From Planctomycetia bacterium (lineage in GTDB: Bacteria > Planctomycetota > UBA8108 > SXIK01), in contig SXIK01000117.1 in NCBI GenBank assembly GCA_005772855.1, forward strand, positions 62,001 to 126,000: a stretch of 64,000 nt of DNA, read 5' to 3'. A model generated the notes under the pieces. That model made no database searches. It was not told the DNA's origin and saw nothing but the letters and a program-made list of their open reading frames with translations. The position numbers and the translations under genes are program-made. Shown here in pieces: positions 45,888-53,935 of the stretch (the stretch's first letter is position 1; the number at the start of each line of letters is the position of its first letter).

Positions 45888-47167
45888 GGCCTCGGGACAT
45901 TCGCTCGATTCACGCAAGGCGTCTGTGGGACAGCCGGGGAAGACCCACGGTGGAGGCCGAGGTGACGCTGGGAGATGGGTCGACAGGGCGTGGTATGGTT
46001 CCGTCCGGCGCCTCGACAGGTTCACGCGAAGCGCTGGAGCTTCGCGACGGGGGGAATCGATTTGGCGGACTGGATGTTCACACTGCCATCAGCCATGTCA
46101 ACGGCGAGATTGCTGCGGCCCTCATCGGCGTTGATGCGTCGGACCAGGCCGCACTGGATCTGCGTCTCATTCAGCTGGATGGAACGGGGCACAAGTCCAG
46201 GCTCGGAGCCAACGCAACGCTTTCAGTATCGCTGGCTGTGGCCCATGCCGTTGCCGCCTCTTATCGATGGCCCTTGTATCGTTACCTGGGTGGTGATGAG
46301 GCCAAGCTCATTCCGATGCCGCAAGTTCAGATTTTCGGTGGCGGCGCTCATGCAGGACGTCGAGTGGATATTCAGGACTTTCTGGTCGTCTGCCCTGGCG
46401 CCGCGAGCTTCCGCGAGGCCATGGAGTGGAGTGCCGAGGTTTACCGTCATGCAGGTCAGATCATGAAGGAGCGCGGCTTCCAGATGGGTGTGGCTGACGA
46501 GGGTGGATGGTGGCCCGTCTTTGCGGCGAATGAACAGGCAATTGAAACCCTGGTTGAATCGATCGAACGCGCTGGCTTCGCTCCCGGCGCGCAAGTGGCC
46601 ATTGCACTCGATGTCGCCGCCTCGGAGTTTGGCAGAAATGGCAGATATCGATTGGGTTTGGATGCGCTCCAGCTGGATTCCGATGGACTCATTGAAGTGC
46701 TACTGAAGTGGATTGCCAAGTATCCAATTATTTCGATCGAAGATCCCCTGGCGGAGGACGACCTGGAAGGTTTTGTCCGCCTTACAAAGGCGATTGGCCA
46801 CAAGATCCAAATAGTTGGCGACGACCTTCTTGTCTCGAAGGCTGCTTTGGTTCGTCACGCTGCATCGGTGGGTGCGGCGAACGCGGTGCTGCTCAAGCCG
46901 AATCAGCGAGGAACACTCACTGAGACTCGCGAGGCCTGGGAGGCTGCGCGCGAGGTCGGGTATGCAGGCATAGTATCGGCACGGTCGGGAGAAACCGAAG
47001 ATGTCTCGATCGTGCACCTGTCCGTTGGCTGGCAGGTCGGCCAATTGAAGGTTGGATCTTTTGCTCGTGGCGAGCGGATGGCCAAGTGGAACGAGGTATT
47101 GCGTATTGAAGAGCATCTCGGCGATCAAAGCCGCTTTGCCGGGGCGGGGATCTTCGGACACAATTAA
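45884..47167 (+). CDS. Divergent enolase paralogue
   Basis: The 427-residue protein aligns along the whole enolase chain and overlaps the kinase stop (GTGA at 45884). Retained: MVPSGASTGSREALELRDGG, GVADEGGWWP (Glu211 region), ALDVAASEF, IISIEDPLAEDDLEGF, QIVGDDLLVSK, LLKPNQRGTLTET (Lys345 region) and QLKVGSFARGERMAKWN. Changed: the H-loop reads IFGGGAHAGRRVDIQDF in place of a NGGxHADNxVDIQEF form, with Glu to Asp, and SHRSGETED reads SARSGETED, losing the His. The active site is thus altered near the phosphate. It is probably not the housekeeping enolase but a paralogue that dehydrates another phosphorylated hydroxy acid. Confidence 0.85.
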   Translation: MRPRDIRSIHARRLWDSRGRPTVEAEVTLGDGSTGRGMVPSGASTGSREALELRDGGNRFGGLDVHTAISHVNGEIAAALIGVDASDQAALDLRLIQLDGTGHKSRLGANATLSVSLAVAHAVAASYRWPLYRYLGGDEAKLIPMPQVQIFGGGAHAGRRVDIQDFLVVCPGAASFREAMEWSAEVYRHAGQIMKERGFQMGVADEGGWWPVFAANEQAIETLVESIERAGFAPGAQVAIALDVAASEFGRNGRYRLGLDALQLDSDGLIEVLLKWIAKYPIISIEDPLAEDDLEGFVRLTKAIGHKIQIVGDDLLVSKAALVRHAASVGAANAVLLKPNQRGTLTETREAWEAAREVGYAGIVSARSGETEDVSIVHLSVGWQVGQLKVGSFARGERMAKWNEVLRIEEHLGDQSRFAGAGIFGHN

Positions 47168-47432
47168 CAGCTCGTTGAATCATGCTCCTCGAGGGCGAGG
47201 AAGACGTGCGTCCTGAAGCTGTCTCAGTCAAGCAAGTGTAAGTCTTGTTCGGAGAGCTGTTGATCCGCCGCGCAGTCTCTCACGACATCCTGCACTCTTG
47301 TGCAGGATGTGCGCCACCGCATGGGGAGTCTTCCGGATCTGCGAGCGATTTGCGCCCCGTCGAGCTTCCCATGGGCGTCCGAATGGCCACCGTGCAAACC
47401 GTCCACCCCATTTCCGGGGCGTGGCTCCGGTG
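47168..47432. other. Intergenic region between enolase-like gene and barrel remnant
   Basis: These 265 bases hold the hairpin at 47285-47310 and no supported gene. A sequence CTCCTCGAGGGCGAGGAAGAC near 47190 resembles the first part of the dispersed repeat (CTCTTCGCGGGGGAGGAAGAC), but the match stops there. Confidence 0.4.
47285..47310 (+). terminator. Perfect hairpin downstream of the enolase-like operon
   Basis: ACATCCTGCAC (47285-47295) and GTGCAGGATGT (47300-47310) are exact complements around a TCTT loop. It is about 120 bases past the enolase-like stop and before the converging beta-barrel remnant. No T-tract, so this is a likely but unproven terminator. Confidence 0.55.
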
Positions 47433-47670
47433 TCAAAACTTCCAGCTCACCCCGAGCGTCCCCCAGACCGTGTCAGTGTCGATCCCTCGCTCGAAGGTTC
47501 CGTCGGGCCGTTTTCTAACTTTTGCCCGGTGCTCAATCCATTCTCGAATTTCCCGGTCGAGAATCGTGGAGGCTGCCACGCCCCCGGCAAGTGTGACGCT
47601 TTTTGCGATCTGATACTCGAGCGTCAACGTACCGCGCAGATCGGTAAAGCCAGTCTTTTCAAAGCCATAC
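47433..47670 (-). pseudogene. C-terminal fragment of an outer-membrane beta-barrel protein
   Basis: The minus-strand frame ends ...GFTDLRGTLTLEYQIAKSVT, then LAGGVAASTILDREIRE, and closes DTDTVWGTLGVSWKF. Alternating hydrophobic strands ending in an aromatic residue are typical of the last strands of an outer-membrane barrel. The fragment runs into the 3' end of the kinase gene in a different frame, and no N-terminal part is found. It may be a truncated remnant joined to the kinase by a deletion. An assembly join cannot be excluded. Confidence 0.55.
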
Positions 47671-48579
47671 GTCCAGCGGCTCGTCGATTTTCGTCGCGAG
47701 CTCATGCATCGCCATGACGTGATCGAGCGCCTTTTCGAGCTCGCGAGCATTCTGGTAGCGGTCCTCAGGTTCCTTCTCAGTGGATTTGCGCAACACTTCC
47801 ACGAGATCCTGCGGAACGTCGGGGCACACCTTCAGCACGTCGGGAAACGGCTCGCCGCAAATCTGTCTTTCGATTTGAAAGAACGTGCCCAGGAACGCAT
47901 TTTGCCCGGCGAGCATGTAGTAGAGCGTGGCGCCAAGCGCCCACACATCGCCTTGGCGATCCACGCTGCCGAAGGATTCCCACTGCTCCGGCGGCATGTA
48001 AGGCGGTGTGCCCATTCGTACGTGGGAAGCGGTGATGTCAACCACGCTTTCGCTGAGCCGGCTGAGGCCAAGATCTGCTACTTTCACGAGATTCTTCGTT
48101 TCACAGATCATGATGTTTTCGGGCTTGATGTCCCGGTGCACTATGCCCTCGTCGTGGGCTGCCGCCAAACCCTTCGCGGCCTGGTAGAGAATCGTGACGG
48201 CTTCTTGAATGGAGGAGCGTCCCCTTCTGCTGATTCTCTCCCGGAGCGATTCGCCGATCACGTACTCCATGACGAGGTAGTGAAGGCCGTGCTGCTGGCC
48301 CACGTCGTAGACGCGAACCAAGTTTTGGTGCGTCACGCGCGCCGCAAGATGGGCCTCTCGCTGAAAGCGCGCGATGAGATCCGCCTTCAGCGAGGCGAGG
48401 CCCGGGAGAAGGCACTTCACTGCCACCTCGATGCCAAGATTGAGGTGCTGGCCCCGATAAACTGCTCCCATGCCGCCTTGACCCACCTTGGAGTGGAGAA
48501 CACAGGGCCCCAAGAGCTTGTAGCCTTCGATTTCAGGGGCGTCCTTCAGAATTAAATCGCTGGAGAGCTCGGGCTGCAT
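47659..48579 (-). CDS. Ser/Thr protein kinase
   Basis: A 306-residue kinase with the family motifs VGQGGMGAVY, VAVKCLL, HRDIKPENIM, VADLGLSR (DLG in place of DFG) and TPPYMPPEQ. The chain stops a few residues after the kinase domain (ATKIDEPLDVWL), with no membrane or sensor region. Immediately past the stop the DNA encodes a barrel C-terminus in another frame (47433-47670), so the kinase may have lost a longer C-terminus. The ECF sigma gene ends 67 bases upstream on the same strand, the same sigma-kinase arrangement as at 17.3-20.5 kb. Confidence 0.88.
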   Translation of the reverse strand: MQPELSSDLILKDAPEIEGYKLLGPCVLHSKVGQGGMGAVYRGQHLNLGIEVAVKCLLPGLASLKADLIARFQREAHLAARVTHQNLVRVYDVGQQHGLHYLVMEYVIGESLRERISRRGRSSIQEAVTILYQAAKGLAAAHDEGIVHRDIKPENIMICETKNLVKVADLGLSRLSESVVDITASHVRMGTPPYMPPEQWESFGSVDRQGDVWALGATLYYMLAGQNAFLGTFFQIERQICGEPFPDVLKVCPDVPQDLVEVLRKSTEKEPEDRYQNARELEKALDHVMAMHELATKIDEPLDVWL

Positions 48580-48645
48580 GGAGAAAGGCGCAGTTTACAC
48601 GGCTGTGAGGCCGCTTGCAGCGGATCCTTGCTCGCGTGCCGTGGC

Positions 48646-49254
48646 TTAGACGTGCATTCGCTGCTCGAGCTTTTCCAGTGCCCTTGCGAACGTCTTGCGC
48701 ACGGTGCCTTCCTTGCTTCCGGTGGCCTCGGAGATCTCCTCGAACGACATGCCGCAGAGCTGCCGGAGAATAATAAGCTCCCGTTGATTCTCCTTGAGCT
48801 CGAGCAAAGCCCCCTCAAAACGTTCCTCGAGCTCCTTGCCGTAGAGGATGGCGCTCGCGGTGGGGCCCTCTTGCCGCGGAATGGAAACCATGGTCATGTC
48901 GCCTTCGTAGTCGGAGAGCGGGTGGACCTTGCCGCCCCCCCGCTTCTGTGCCTCGAGCCTGCGGGCGGAATCGATGACCTCCCGCTCGACGCAGCGGGAG
49001 AGCCAGTGGCGAAAGCTGCCCTCCGTGCGGTGGTCGAAGCGCGCAATGCTCTGCAGGATCCTCAGGAGGGATTCCTGGACAATGTCGTCGACGTCCACGA
49101 GTTGCCGCATTCGCAAGCCCATACGGAACGCCACGATCTGACGCACGATGGGCAAGTAGCGCTGGAACAAGTCCTCGAGCGCTGTTTTGTCGCCGGATTG
49201 CGCCGCCGCGACGAGCAGGGTGGTGTTCTGGAAATCCGGTTTGGCTTCTTCCAT
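48646..49254 (-). CDS. ECF-type RNA polymerase sigma factor
   Basis: The 202-residue protein has the sigma region 2 pattern (DKTALEDLFQRYLPIVRQIV; LVDVDDIVQESLLRILQSIA; SFRHWLSRCVEREVIDSARR) and region 4 (LKENQRELIILRQLCGMSFE EIS, then GSKEGTVRKTFARALEKL). It is a normal-size extracytoplasmic-function sigma, clearly different from the one at 17.3 kb. A kinase gene follows on the same strand, so the two probably form a signalling pair. It is divergent from the secreted protein gene at 49440. Confidence 0.93.
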   Translation of the reverse strand: MEEAKPDFQNTTLLVAAAQSGDKTALEDLFQRYLPIVRQIVAFRMGLRMRQLVDVDDIVQESLLRILQSIARFDHRTEGSFRHWLSRCVEREVIDSARRLEAQKRGGGKVHPLSDYEGDMTMVSIPRQEGPTASAILYGKELEERFEGALLELKENQRELIILRQLCGMSFEEISEATGSKEGTVRKTFARALEKLEQRMHV

Positions 49255-49439
49255 TTTGGGTGTCTCAAAGCCCGGGTCGTTTTCGCTCTGTAACTCGTAG
49301 GCGCGATCAAGTCCAGACGCGAACGCGCCAGAAGGAAACGAAAAGTGGCTCTAAACCGCAATGTTAGCTGAGGCTCGCGGCGGTCCTCTTGACCGAAAAG
49401 CTTCAGCGGCTCAATTTTCTTAACCTCAGGAGGTATGTC

Positions 49440-50351
49440 ATGTTCCAAATCAACCCCACCCACAAGACCGTCACCACCCTGGCCATTATCGCCGCCACGG
49501 CCCTGCTGACGAGTCTTTCCCCTCTGCACGCGGCTTTGCCCAGCTGCAGCGGTGTCTTGTCCGGCAGCAAGAGCGGCTCGAAGTCAATCGGATACGGCAA
49601 CGAGTGGATCGGAATCAACGGATCCGCGAGCGCCAGCGCGTCCTTCAGGGCCGCGGACTGCGTGAGCACCACAGGCGCCACGCTGAGGAGCGGAACCAAG
49701 GCCAATGGGTCGATCAACGTGGACGCCCGACTGATCAAGTCCACGATTTCAAGGGTCTTTAACGCCGCGGCAAGCGTTAGCTCCGACGCGGCAGGCAACC
49801 GCGCAAGCCTGGTCGTGAAGGTTTTCGGCACCACGATCTTCTCGAAGTCGAGCTCGGCCGGGGCCTCCTTCAGCGGCAGCGCCACCAGCTCTCTCTCGAA
49901 GTCACTCGATCTCACGCTGCTTGGAGTCGGCGTCAAGTTCAACGCCTCGGTCACATTGACCCGAAGCGGATCGCTCACAGTTGAGCTAGTCCCGATCGTG
50001 ATTCAGCAAGCCCGGGCTGCATTGATTGAATTATTCCCGCTGCCTTCCTCGGGCAAAGTGCGCCTTGCGAGCACCATTTCGCTTGTCGCGAATGCGAAAG
50101 CGAGCGCCTCCGGTGGTGTACCGTGCGCCAAGATTGTGATCACGACGACCCTTTCGAAGATTCTCGGGCTCAGGCTTTCCGCCAACGCCGTGATCTCCCC
50201 CAGCTCGGCGACCGGTGGCGTCTCCCTGGCGTCCGATCCGGTCAGCTTCCTCCTCAAGATCTGCTTGAGCATCTGCCTGGCACCTGACCCCTGCCTGACG
50301 CTTGTCAACACCAGCTTCGGCGGCTTCAACGTCTCGATCTTCAAGTTCTAA
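49440..50351 (+). CDS. Secreted Ser/Ala-rich protein of unknown function
   Basis: AGGAGG lies 7 bases before ATG 49440 (303 residues). The N-terminus MFQINPTHKTVTTLAIIAAT and LLTSLSPLHAALP is a signal peptide. The mature chain is rich in Ser, Ala, Val and Thr in alternating patterns (KSTISRVFNAAASVSSDAAG; SSSAGASFSGSATSSLSKSL), suggesting beta-rich repeats, with a few Cys pairs (LPSCSGV, AADCVST, VPCAK, LSICLAPDPC). No known domain is recognised; a structural or surface role is possible. A strong terminator (50368-50396) follows. It is divergent from the ECF sigma gene. Confidence 0.8.
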   Translation: MFQINPTHKTVTTLAIIAATALLTSLSPLHAALPSCSGVLSGSKSGSKSIGYGNEWIGINGSASASASFRAADCVSTTGATLRSGTKANGSINVDARLIKSTISRVFNAAASVSSDAAGNRASLVVKVFGTTIFSKSSSAGASFSGSATSSLSKSLDLTLLGVGVKFNASVTLTRSGSLTVELVPIVIQQARAALIELFPLPSSGKVRLASTISLVANAKASASGGVPCAKIVITTTLSKILGLRLSANAVISPSSATGGVSLASDPVSFLLKICLSICLAPDPCLTLVNTSFGGFNVSIFKF

Positions 50352-50367
50352 TTCAAACCCTCACCGT

Positions 50368-50396
50368 GCTCCGAGGCGGGCGTTCCGCCTCGGAGC
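50368..50396 (+). terminator. Factor-independent terminator after the Ser/Ala-rich gene
   Basis: GCTCCGAGGCGG (50368-50379) pairs perfectly with CCGCCTCGGAGC (50385-50396) around GCGTT and is followed by TTGTTTC. This 12-bp GC-rich stem 16 bases after the stop codon is the clearest terminator in the window. Confidence 0.8.
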
Positions 50397-50446
50397 TTGT
50401 TTCACTTTGACTCAGGACCAAGGAATCAAGAATCAAGAGATCCACC

Positions 50447-52492
50447 ATGAAAACGCCAATCCATGCTCTGCTCCTTAGAAGTCTGTCCATCAACACCAGC
50501 TCACGACGAAAGCTTCTGACCTCGTTCTCCCTGGCCCTTGGGCTCGTGGCTCTTCTGACCGGCGGAATAATGTACGTCGCCTTCCGTTCCCAGGAGCGCA
50601 CGGTGAGCACCACCGGAAGTAGCCAAGCGGTCAGCCCAGAGCGGTTCGCTCCCGCGGCGAAAGGGCCGATCCCGACAACTGACCGTGCTGTGGGGCAAGA
50701 TCGCTCCGGCCCTGGGTACCTTGGAGGCGACCTTGTTTCGTACCGCATGAGCGAAAAGCGCTCGCTGGTTCTCTCGGACGTTCCTGTTCTCGGAGAAGGA
50801 GCCGCGATGGAGCCGCGGATGGCGTCACTGGAGCTTGAAACCTCAGGAAAGATCCAGATCAGGGTCTATGAGAAGAACGATCGCGGCTGGGTCCTTGGCT
50901 TCGAGGCCAGCGAAGTGAAGGTCAATGTCTCCGGCGCGGGAGCGGCAATGGAACGTAAAGACTTGGCCGACGCGATGGCGGGAGAGGTTCTCCTGTCCAT
51001 GCTTCCCACCGGGAAGATGGGGTCGATTTTTTTCCCCACCATCATGCCGGCTGAAGCTCGCAATCAGTGGAGAGACCGTCTCGCGCGATTCGAGATCGTG
51101 TTTCCCGAAACGGAGGGCATGAACGAATGGTCCGCCGCTCAAGAGGACACCACGGGCAAGTACACCGCTGCCTACTCGCGAAAAATGGTTGACGGGAAAT
51201 GGATCCTTACGCGCGCCAAGGTGGAATACGGCGCAGTCGGTGCGGAAGCCAGCGCCGATCTCGCGGCCTCGACGTTCTCGAGCGGAGAGACGATCATCAC
51301 AATGGAGCCGCCCATGGTCCGAATGGATGGGCACGAGGCCATTCGATTCGCTCCCGAGGGTGCACGGCAGATGGGCGAGGCGGAGATTCACTTTTCCTTC
51401 CAGCGACAATCGCTCGAGAAATCGGCCGCAGTGCTCGCGGCTGCGCGCTCGCGCGTACACATGCTCGAGAGTCTGCGAGGCACCACGCTCGGCGCCAGCG
51501 ATCGAGCCGAGTCCCTGGCTCTCAATGAGGAGTACAAGGATCTCGGCACGCCAGTTGAAGAAATTGCGGCGCTTCAAGCGGCCGTGGAAGCAGAAGGGGC
51601 CAATGGAGATGAAACCCACGAGCGTATGCTCCGACTCATTGCGTTGATCAAGAAGAACCCGGCCGCGGTGGAATCCGTTCTGGAAGCACTTCAGAAGGAA
51701 GGCTCGATGGAACTGGCGGGCGTCTTGATCGGCGCACTTGGCGCGGCGGGCACGGACGCTGCGCAACGCGGCTTGCAGGACATTTTTGCAGGTCAGGATT
51801 GGAAGTCGGAGCTCCGCGCAGAAGCGCTTTACTCCCTGGCGCAAGTCCAGGATCCGATCCCGGAGCTCGACGATTCGCTCTTCAAGCTCTACGACGAAAA
51901 AGGTCCGCTTGCTTCCTCCGCCTTGCTTCTACTGGCTGCCATGGGAGAGCGCGCCACGCAGACGGATTCACTGCGTCGCGCCAGGATCGAGGAATTTGTT
52001 CGCGAGCAGGCCGCCCGCACGGACCTCGACGCGGATCAACGAATTGCCGCGTTGGGCGCGGTCGAGAATCTTGCTTCCGATCAAACTCCGGCTGTGGTAA
52101 GCCGGGCCGCCGTTGACGCAGACGATCTGGTGCGAGTCGCGGCGATGGAGGCGTTGTCGAAGACTTCGGACCCGGCCGCTGACCAGATTCTTTTCCGCGC
52201 TCTCAGAAACGATCCGTCTGAAGAAGTCCGGGTCCACGCAGCGAAGGTGATCGGGGAGAGCGACCGTGCTGGCGGACACGACCTCCTCCAGCAGATCGCG
52301 CTTTACGACGGCTCCGACCGCGTCAGGATTCAAGCGATTCAGGCGCTGGCCGAAAGAGCGCGAGCGGACGCGGCCGTGCGAAGCCTGCTGACGGCTGTGG
52401 CCGAAAGGGACGAATCGAGCGAGGTCCAGGACGCCGCGCGAGGCGCACTGAACGGCGGCAACGGTTCCGATTCAGGTGTTGCGGGCGGGTAG
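50447..52492 (+). CDS. Membrane-anchored HEAT-repeat protein
   Basis: The 681-residue protein has one membrane helix near residues 25-48 (LTSFSLALGLVALLTGGIMY). The region 100-330 is beta-rich (MASLELETSGKIQIRVYEKN; WVLGFEASEVKVNVSGAG; DTTGKYTAAYSRKMVDGKW) and resembles a lipid-binding vitellogenin-like N-terminal sheet only loosely. From about 400 to 670 the chain has HEAT-type helices (PAVVSRAAVDADDLVRVAAM; DPSEEVRVHAAKVIGESDRA; DGSDRVRIQAIQALAERARA). It may be a scaffold outside the cell. A terminator-like hairpin (52506-52550) follows. Confidence 0.82.
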   Translation: MKTPIHALLLRSLSINTSSRRKLLTSFSLALGLVALLTGGIMYVAFRSQERTVSTTGSSQAVSPERFAPAAKGPIPTTDRAVGQDRSGPGYLGGDLVSYRMSEKRSLVLSDVPVLGEGAAMEPRMASLELETSGKIQIRVYEKNDRGWVLGFEASEVKVNVSGAGAAMERKDLADAMAGEVLLSMLPTGKMGSIFFPTIMPAEARNQWRDRLARFEIVFPETEGMNEWSAAQEDTTGKYTAAYSRKMVDGKWILTRAKVEYGAVGAEASADLAASTFSSGETIITMEPPMVRMDGHEAIRFAPEGARQMGEAEIHFSFQRQSLEKSAAVLAAARSRVHMLESLRGTTLGASDRAESLALNEEYKDLGTPVEEIAALQAAVEAEGANGDETHERMLRLIALIKKNPAAVESVLEALQKEGSMELAGVLIGALGAAGTDAAQRGLQDIFAGQDWKSELRAEALYSLAQVQDPIPELDDSLFKLYDEKGPLASSALLLLAAMGERATQTDSLRRARIEEFVREQAARTDLDADQRIAALGAVENLASDQTPAVVSRAAVDADDLVRVAAMEALSKTSDPAADQILFRALRNDPSEEVRVHAAKVIGESDRAGGHDLLQQIALYDGSDRVRIQAIQALAERARADAAVRSLLTAVAERDESSEVQDAARGALNGGNGSDSGVAGG

Positions 52493-52505
52493 CGGAAGCC
52501 TCGAA

Positions 52506-52550
52506 AGAAATCCCGTTGAGGCGAGTTCGGGTTGCCGCAATGGGATTTCT
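52506..52550. terminator. Imperfect hairpin after HEAT-repeat gene
   Basis: AGAAATCCCGTTG (52506-52518) pairs with CAATGGGATTTCT (52538-52550) with one G-T mismatch and a 19-base loop. It starts 14 bases after the stop codon and lies between converging genes, so it could serve both directions. Confidence 0.6.
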
Positions 52551-52692
52551 GCGTCGTGGGGGCATGCCTGGGACATCTTGACCCCTTACGGCCAAACCGA
52601 TGACTCAACGCTCGAGTGCCAGACGTGAATTCCAGTCCAGGAGCCAACTCCGTTGCGAGCGGCAGTCTGGGCTCCTCGGGAGGCTTGGCGCT

Positions 52693-53649
52693 TCAGCCTG
52701 CCACCATCTGGTTTCGCAGCACTCCAATCCCCTCGATGGCCGCGTCCATGCGATCCCCCACCTTCAAGAAGGTGTTTTTCGCAGCACCGGTGCCGCCAGG
52801 CGTGCCTGTTGAGATAATATCCCCGGGCTCCAGAGTGACAAAGCTCGAAATGAAGGCGACCACGGCAGCCACGAAGAAGACCTGCTCAGCGGTGCTGCTG
52901 TTCTGTTTCAGGTCACCGTTTACTTTGAGCGTCAGCCGCAGTTGTTGTGGATCGGGCAGAGAGTCGGCCGATCGTATGCACGGTCCCACTGGACAGAATC
53001 CGTCGTGCCACTTTCCGTGGAGCCAGTCGAAAAATGAGTCGCTCTCCCGAAGCTGCCGCATGGGATTGGGGCGGAACTTGCGATCCGATATGTCGTTGAC
53101 GACGGTGTAGCCTGCCACGTGGCGGAGGGCATCTGTCTCCGTGACTCCCCTGGCTCGTTTGCCGATGACGACGCCCAGCTCGACTTCCCAGTCGATATAA
53201 TTGGGCGAGCTGGATGGGATCGGAATCGAGGCGTCAGGATGGTTCAACGTGGTTGCTATCGGTTTCATGAAGACGTAGGGAAACGTCTTCTGTCGTGTCA
53301 CGGCGACACCGCCCCCCTCTTCGATGTGAGAAACGTAGTTGCCGGCCAGGAGCAAGAGCTTGGGTGGACGAGGGATCGGCGTCAGCAGCCGGATCGAGGA
53401 GAGGTCCTTCTGGACGCCGTCGGCGGCGCCAGGATTGTCCGCGAGCCACGAGGCGATCTCCTTGGCATCCCGAAAACCCTTGCCCTGGGGAGGAAGATAC
53501 TCCAGAAGGTCGTCGCCACCAAGAATTGGGAGCTTCTTGTGGGTCCTCTCCTGATAGACGCGTACTGCCGCCTCGACCGGTACGATATGGTCGTCGAAAT
53601 AAAATGCCGCCCTGGGCTGCTTTTCGTCTTCGAATCTGCAGAGTCTCAT
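52693..53649 (-). CDS. Fumarylacetoacetate hydrolase (FAH) family protein
   Basis: The 318-residue protein follows the FAH superfamily plan: IPRPPKLLLLAGNYVSHIEE, FPYVFMKPIATTLNHPDASI, IDWEVELGVVIGKRARGV with the metal Glu/Glu, YTVVNDISDRKFRP, GKWHDGFCPVGPCIRSAD and LEPGDIISTGTPGGTGAAKN. These hydrolases or isomerases cleave or hydrate dicarboxylic ketoacids in aromatic and sugar-acid breakdown; the exact reaction cannot be inferred. It is separate from the hydratase at 42841, which is a different branch of the superfamily. Next to it, downstream of the formate dehydrogenase operon, there is a gap of about 290 bases with nothing recognised. Confidence 0.9.
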   Translation of the reverse strand: MRLCRFEDEKQPRAAFYFDDHIVPVEAAVRVYQERTHKKLPILGGDDLLEYLPPQGKGFRDAKEIASWLADNPGAADGVQKDLSSIRLLTPIPRPPKLLLLAGNYVSHIEEGGGVAVTRQKTFPYVFMKPIATTLNHPDASIPIPSSSPNYIDWEVELGVVIGKRARGVTETDALRHVAGYTVVNDISDRKFRPNPMRQLRESDSFFDWLHGKWHDGFCPVGPCIRSADSLPDPQQLRLTLKVNGDLKQNSSTAEQVFFVAAVVAFISSFVTLEPGDIISTGTPGGTGAAKNTFLKVGDRMDAAIEGIGVLRNQMVAG

Positions 53650-53935
53650 GGAGCAACAACCCTTTCAGGGCCCTGGCAACAGGAACGGTGTGGAAGAGTC
53701 GCTTGCTCGATGGAGCTTTGCGACCCCCGGAAGAAAATCGGCTGCCGGCGTCAGAAGGACAAGCCCTGAAGATTTCTGGGGGTGCCTCAGGAGAAATGCT
53801 CGCTGGTCCAAGATGCCGAGGGTGAGTCTGATCCAGGGCAGATTCCAGGTCAAGTCTGAGGTCCCTGAATTTTCGCCCCAGGGGAGAGGAACCTCCAGTG
53901 GAGGGCCGAGCACGCACACTGTCCCGGGAGCTTCT
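53650..53935. other. Intergenic region, nothing recognised
   Basis: About 286 bases between the end of the formate dehydrogenase operon and the FAH-family gene. Short frames are present, but none resembles a known family, and no clear hairpin with a T-tract is seen after the last formate dehydrogenase gene. Confidence 0.4.

Noticed and set aside
47180-47225. Partial fourth copy of the dispersed repeat
   Set aside because: Only about 22 bases match the repeat start; too short to call.
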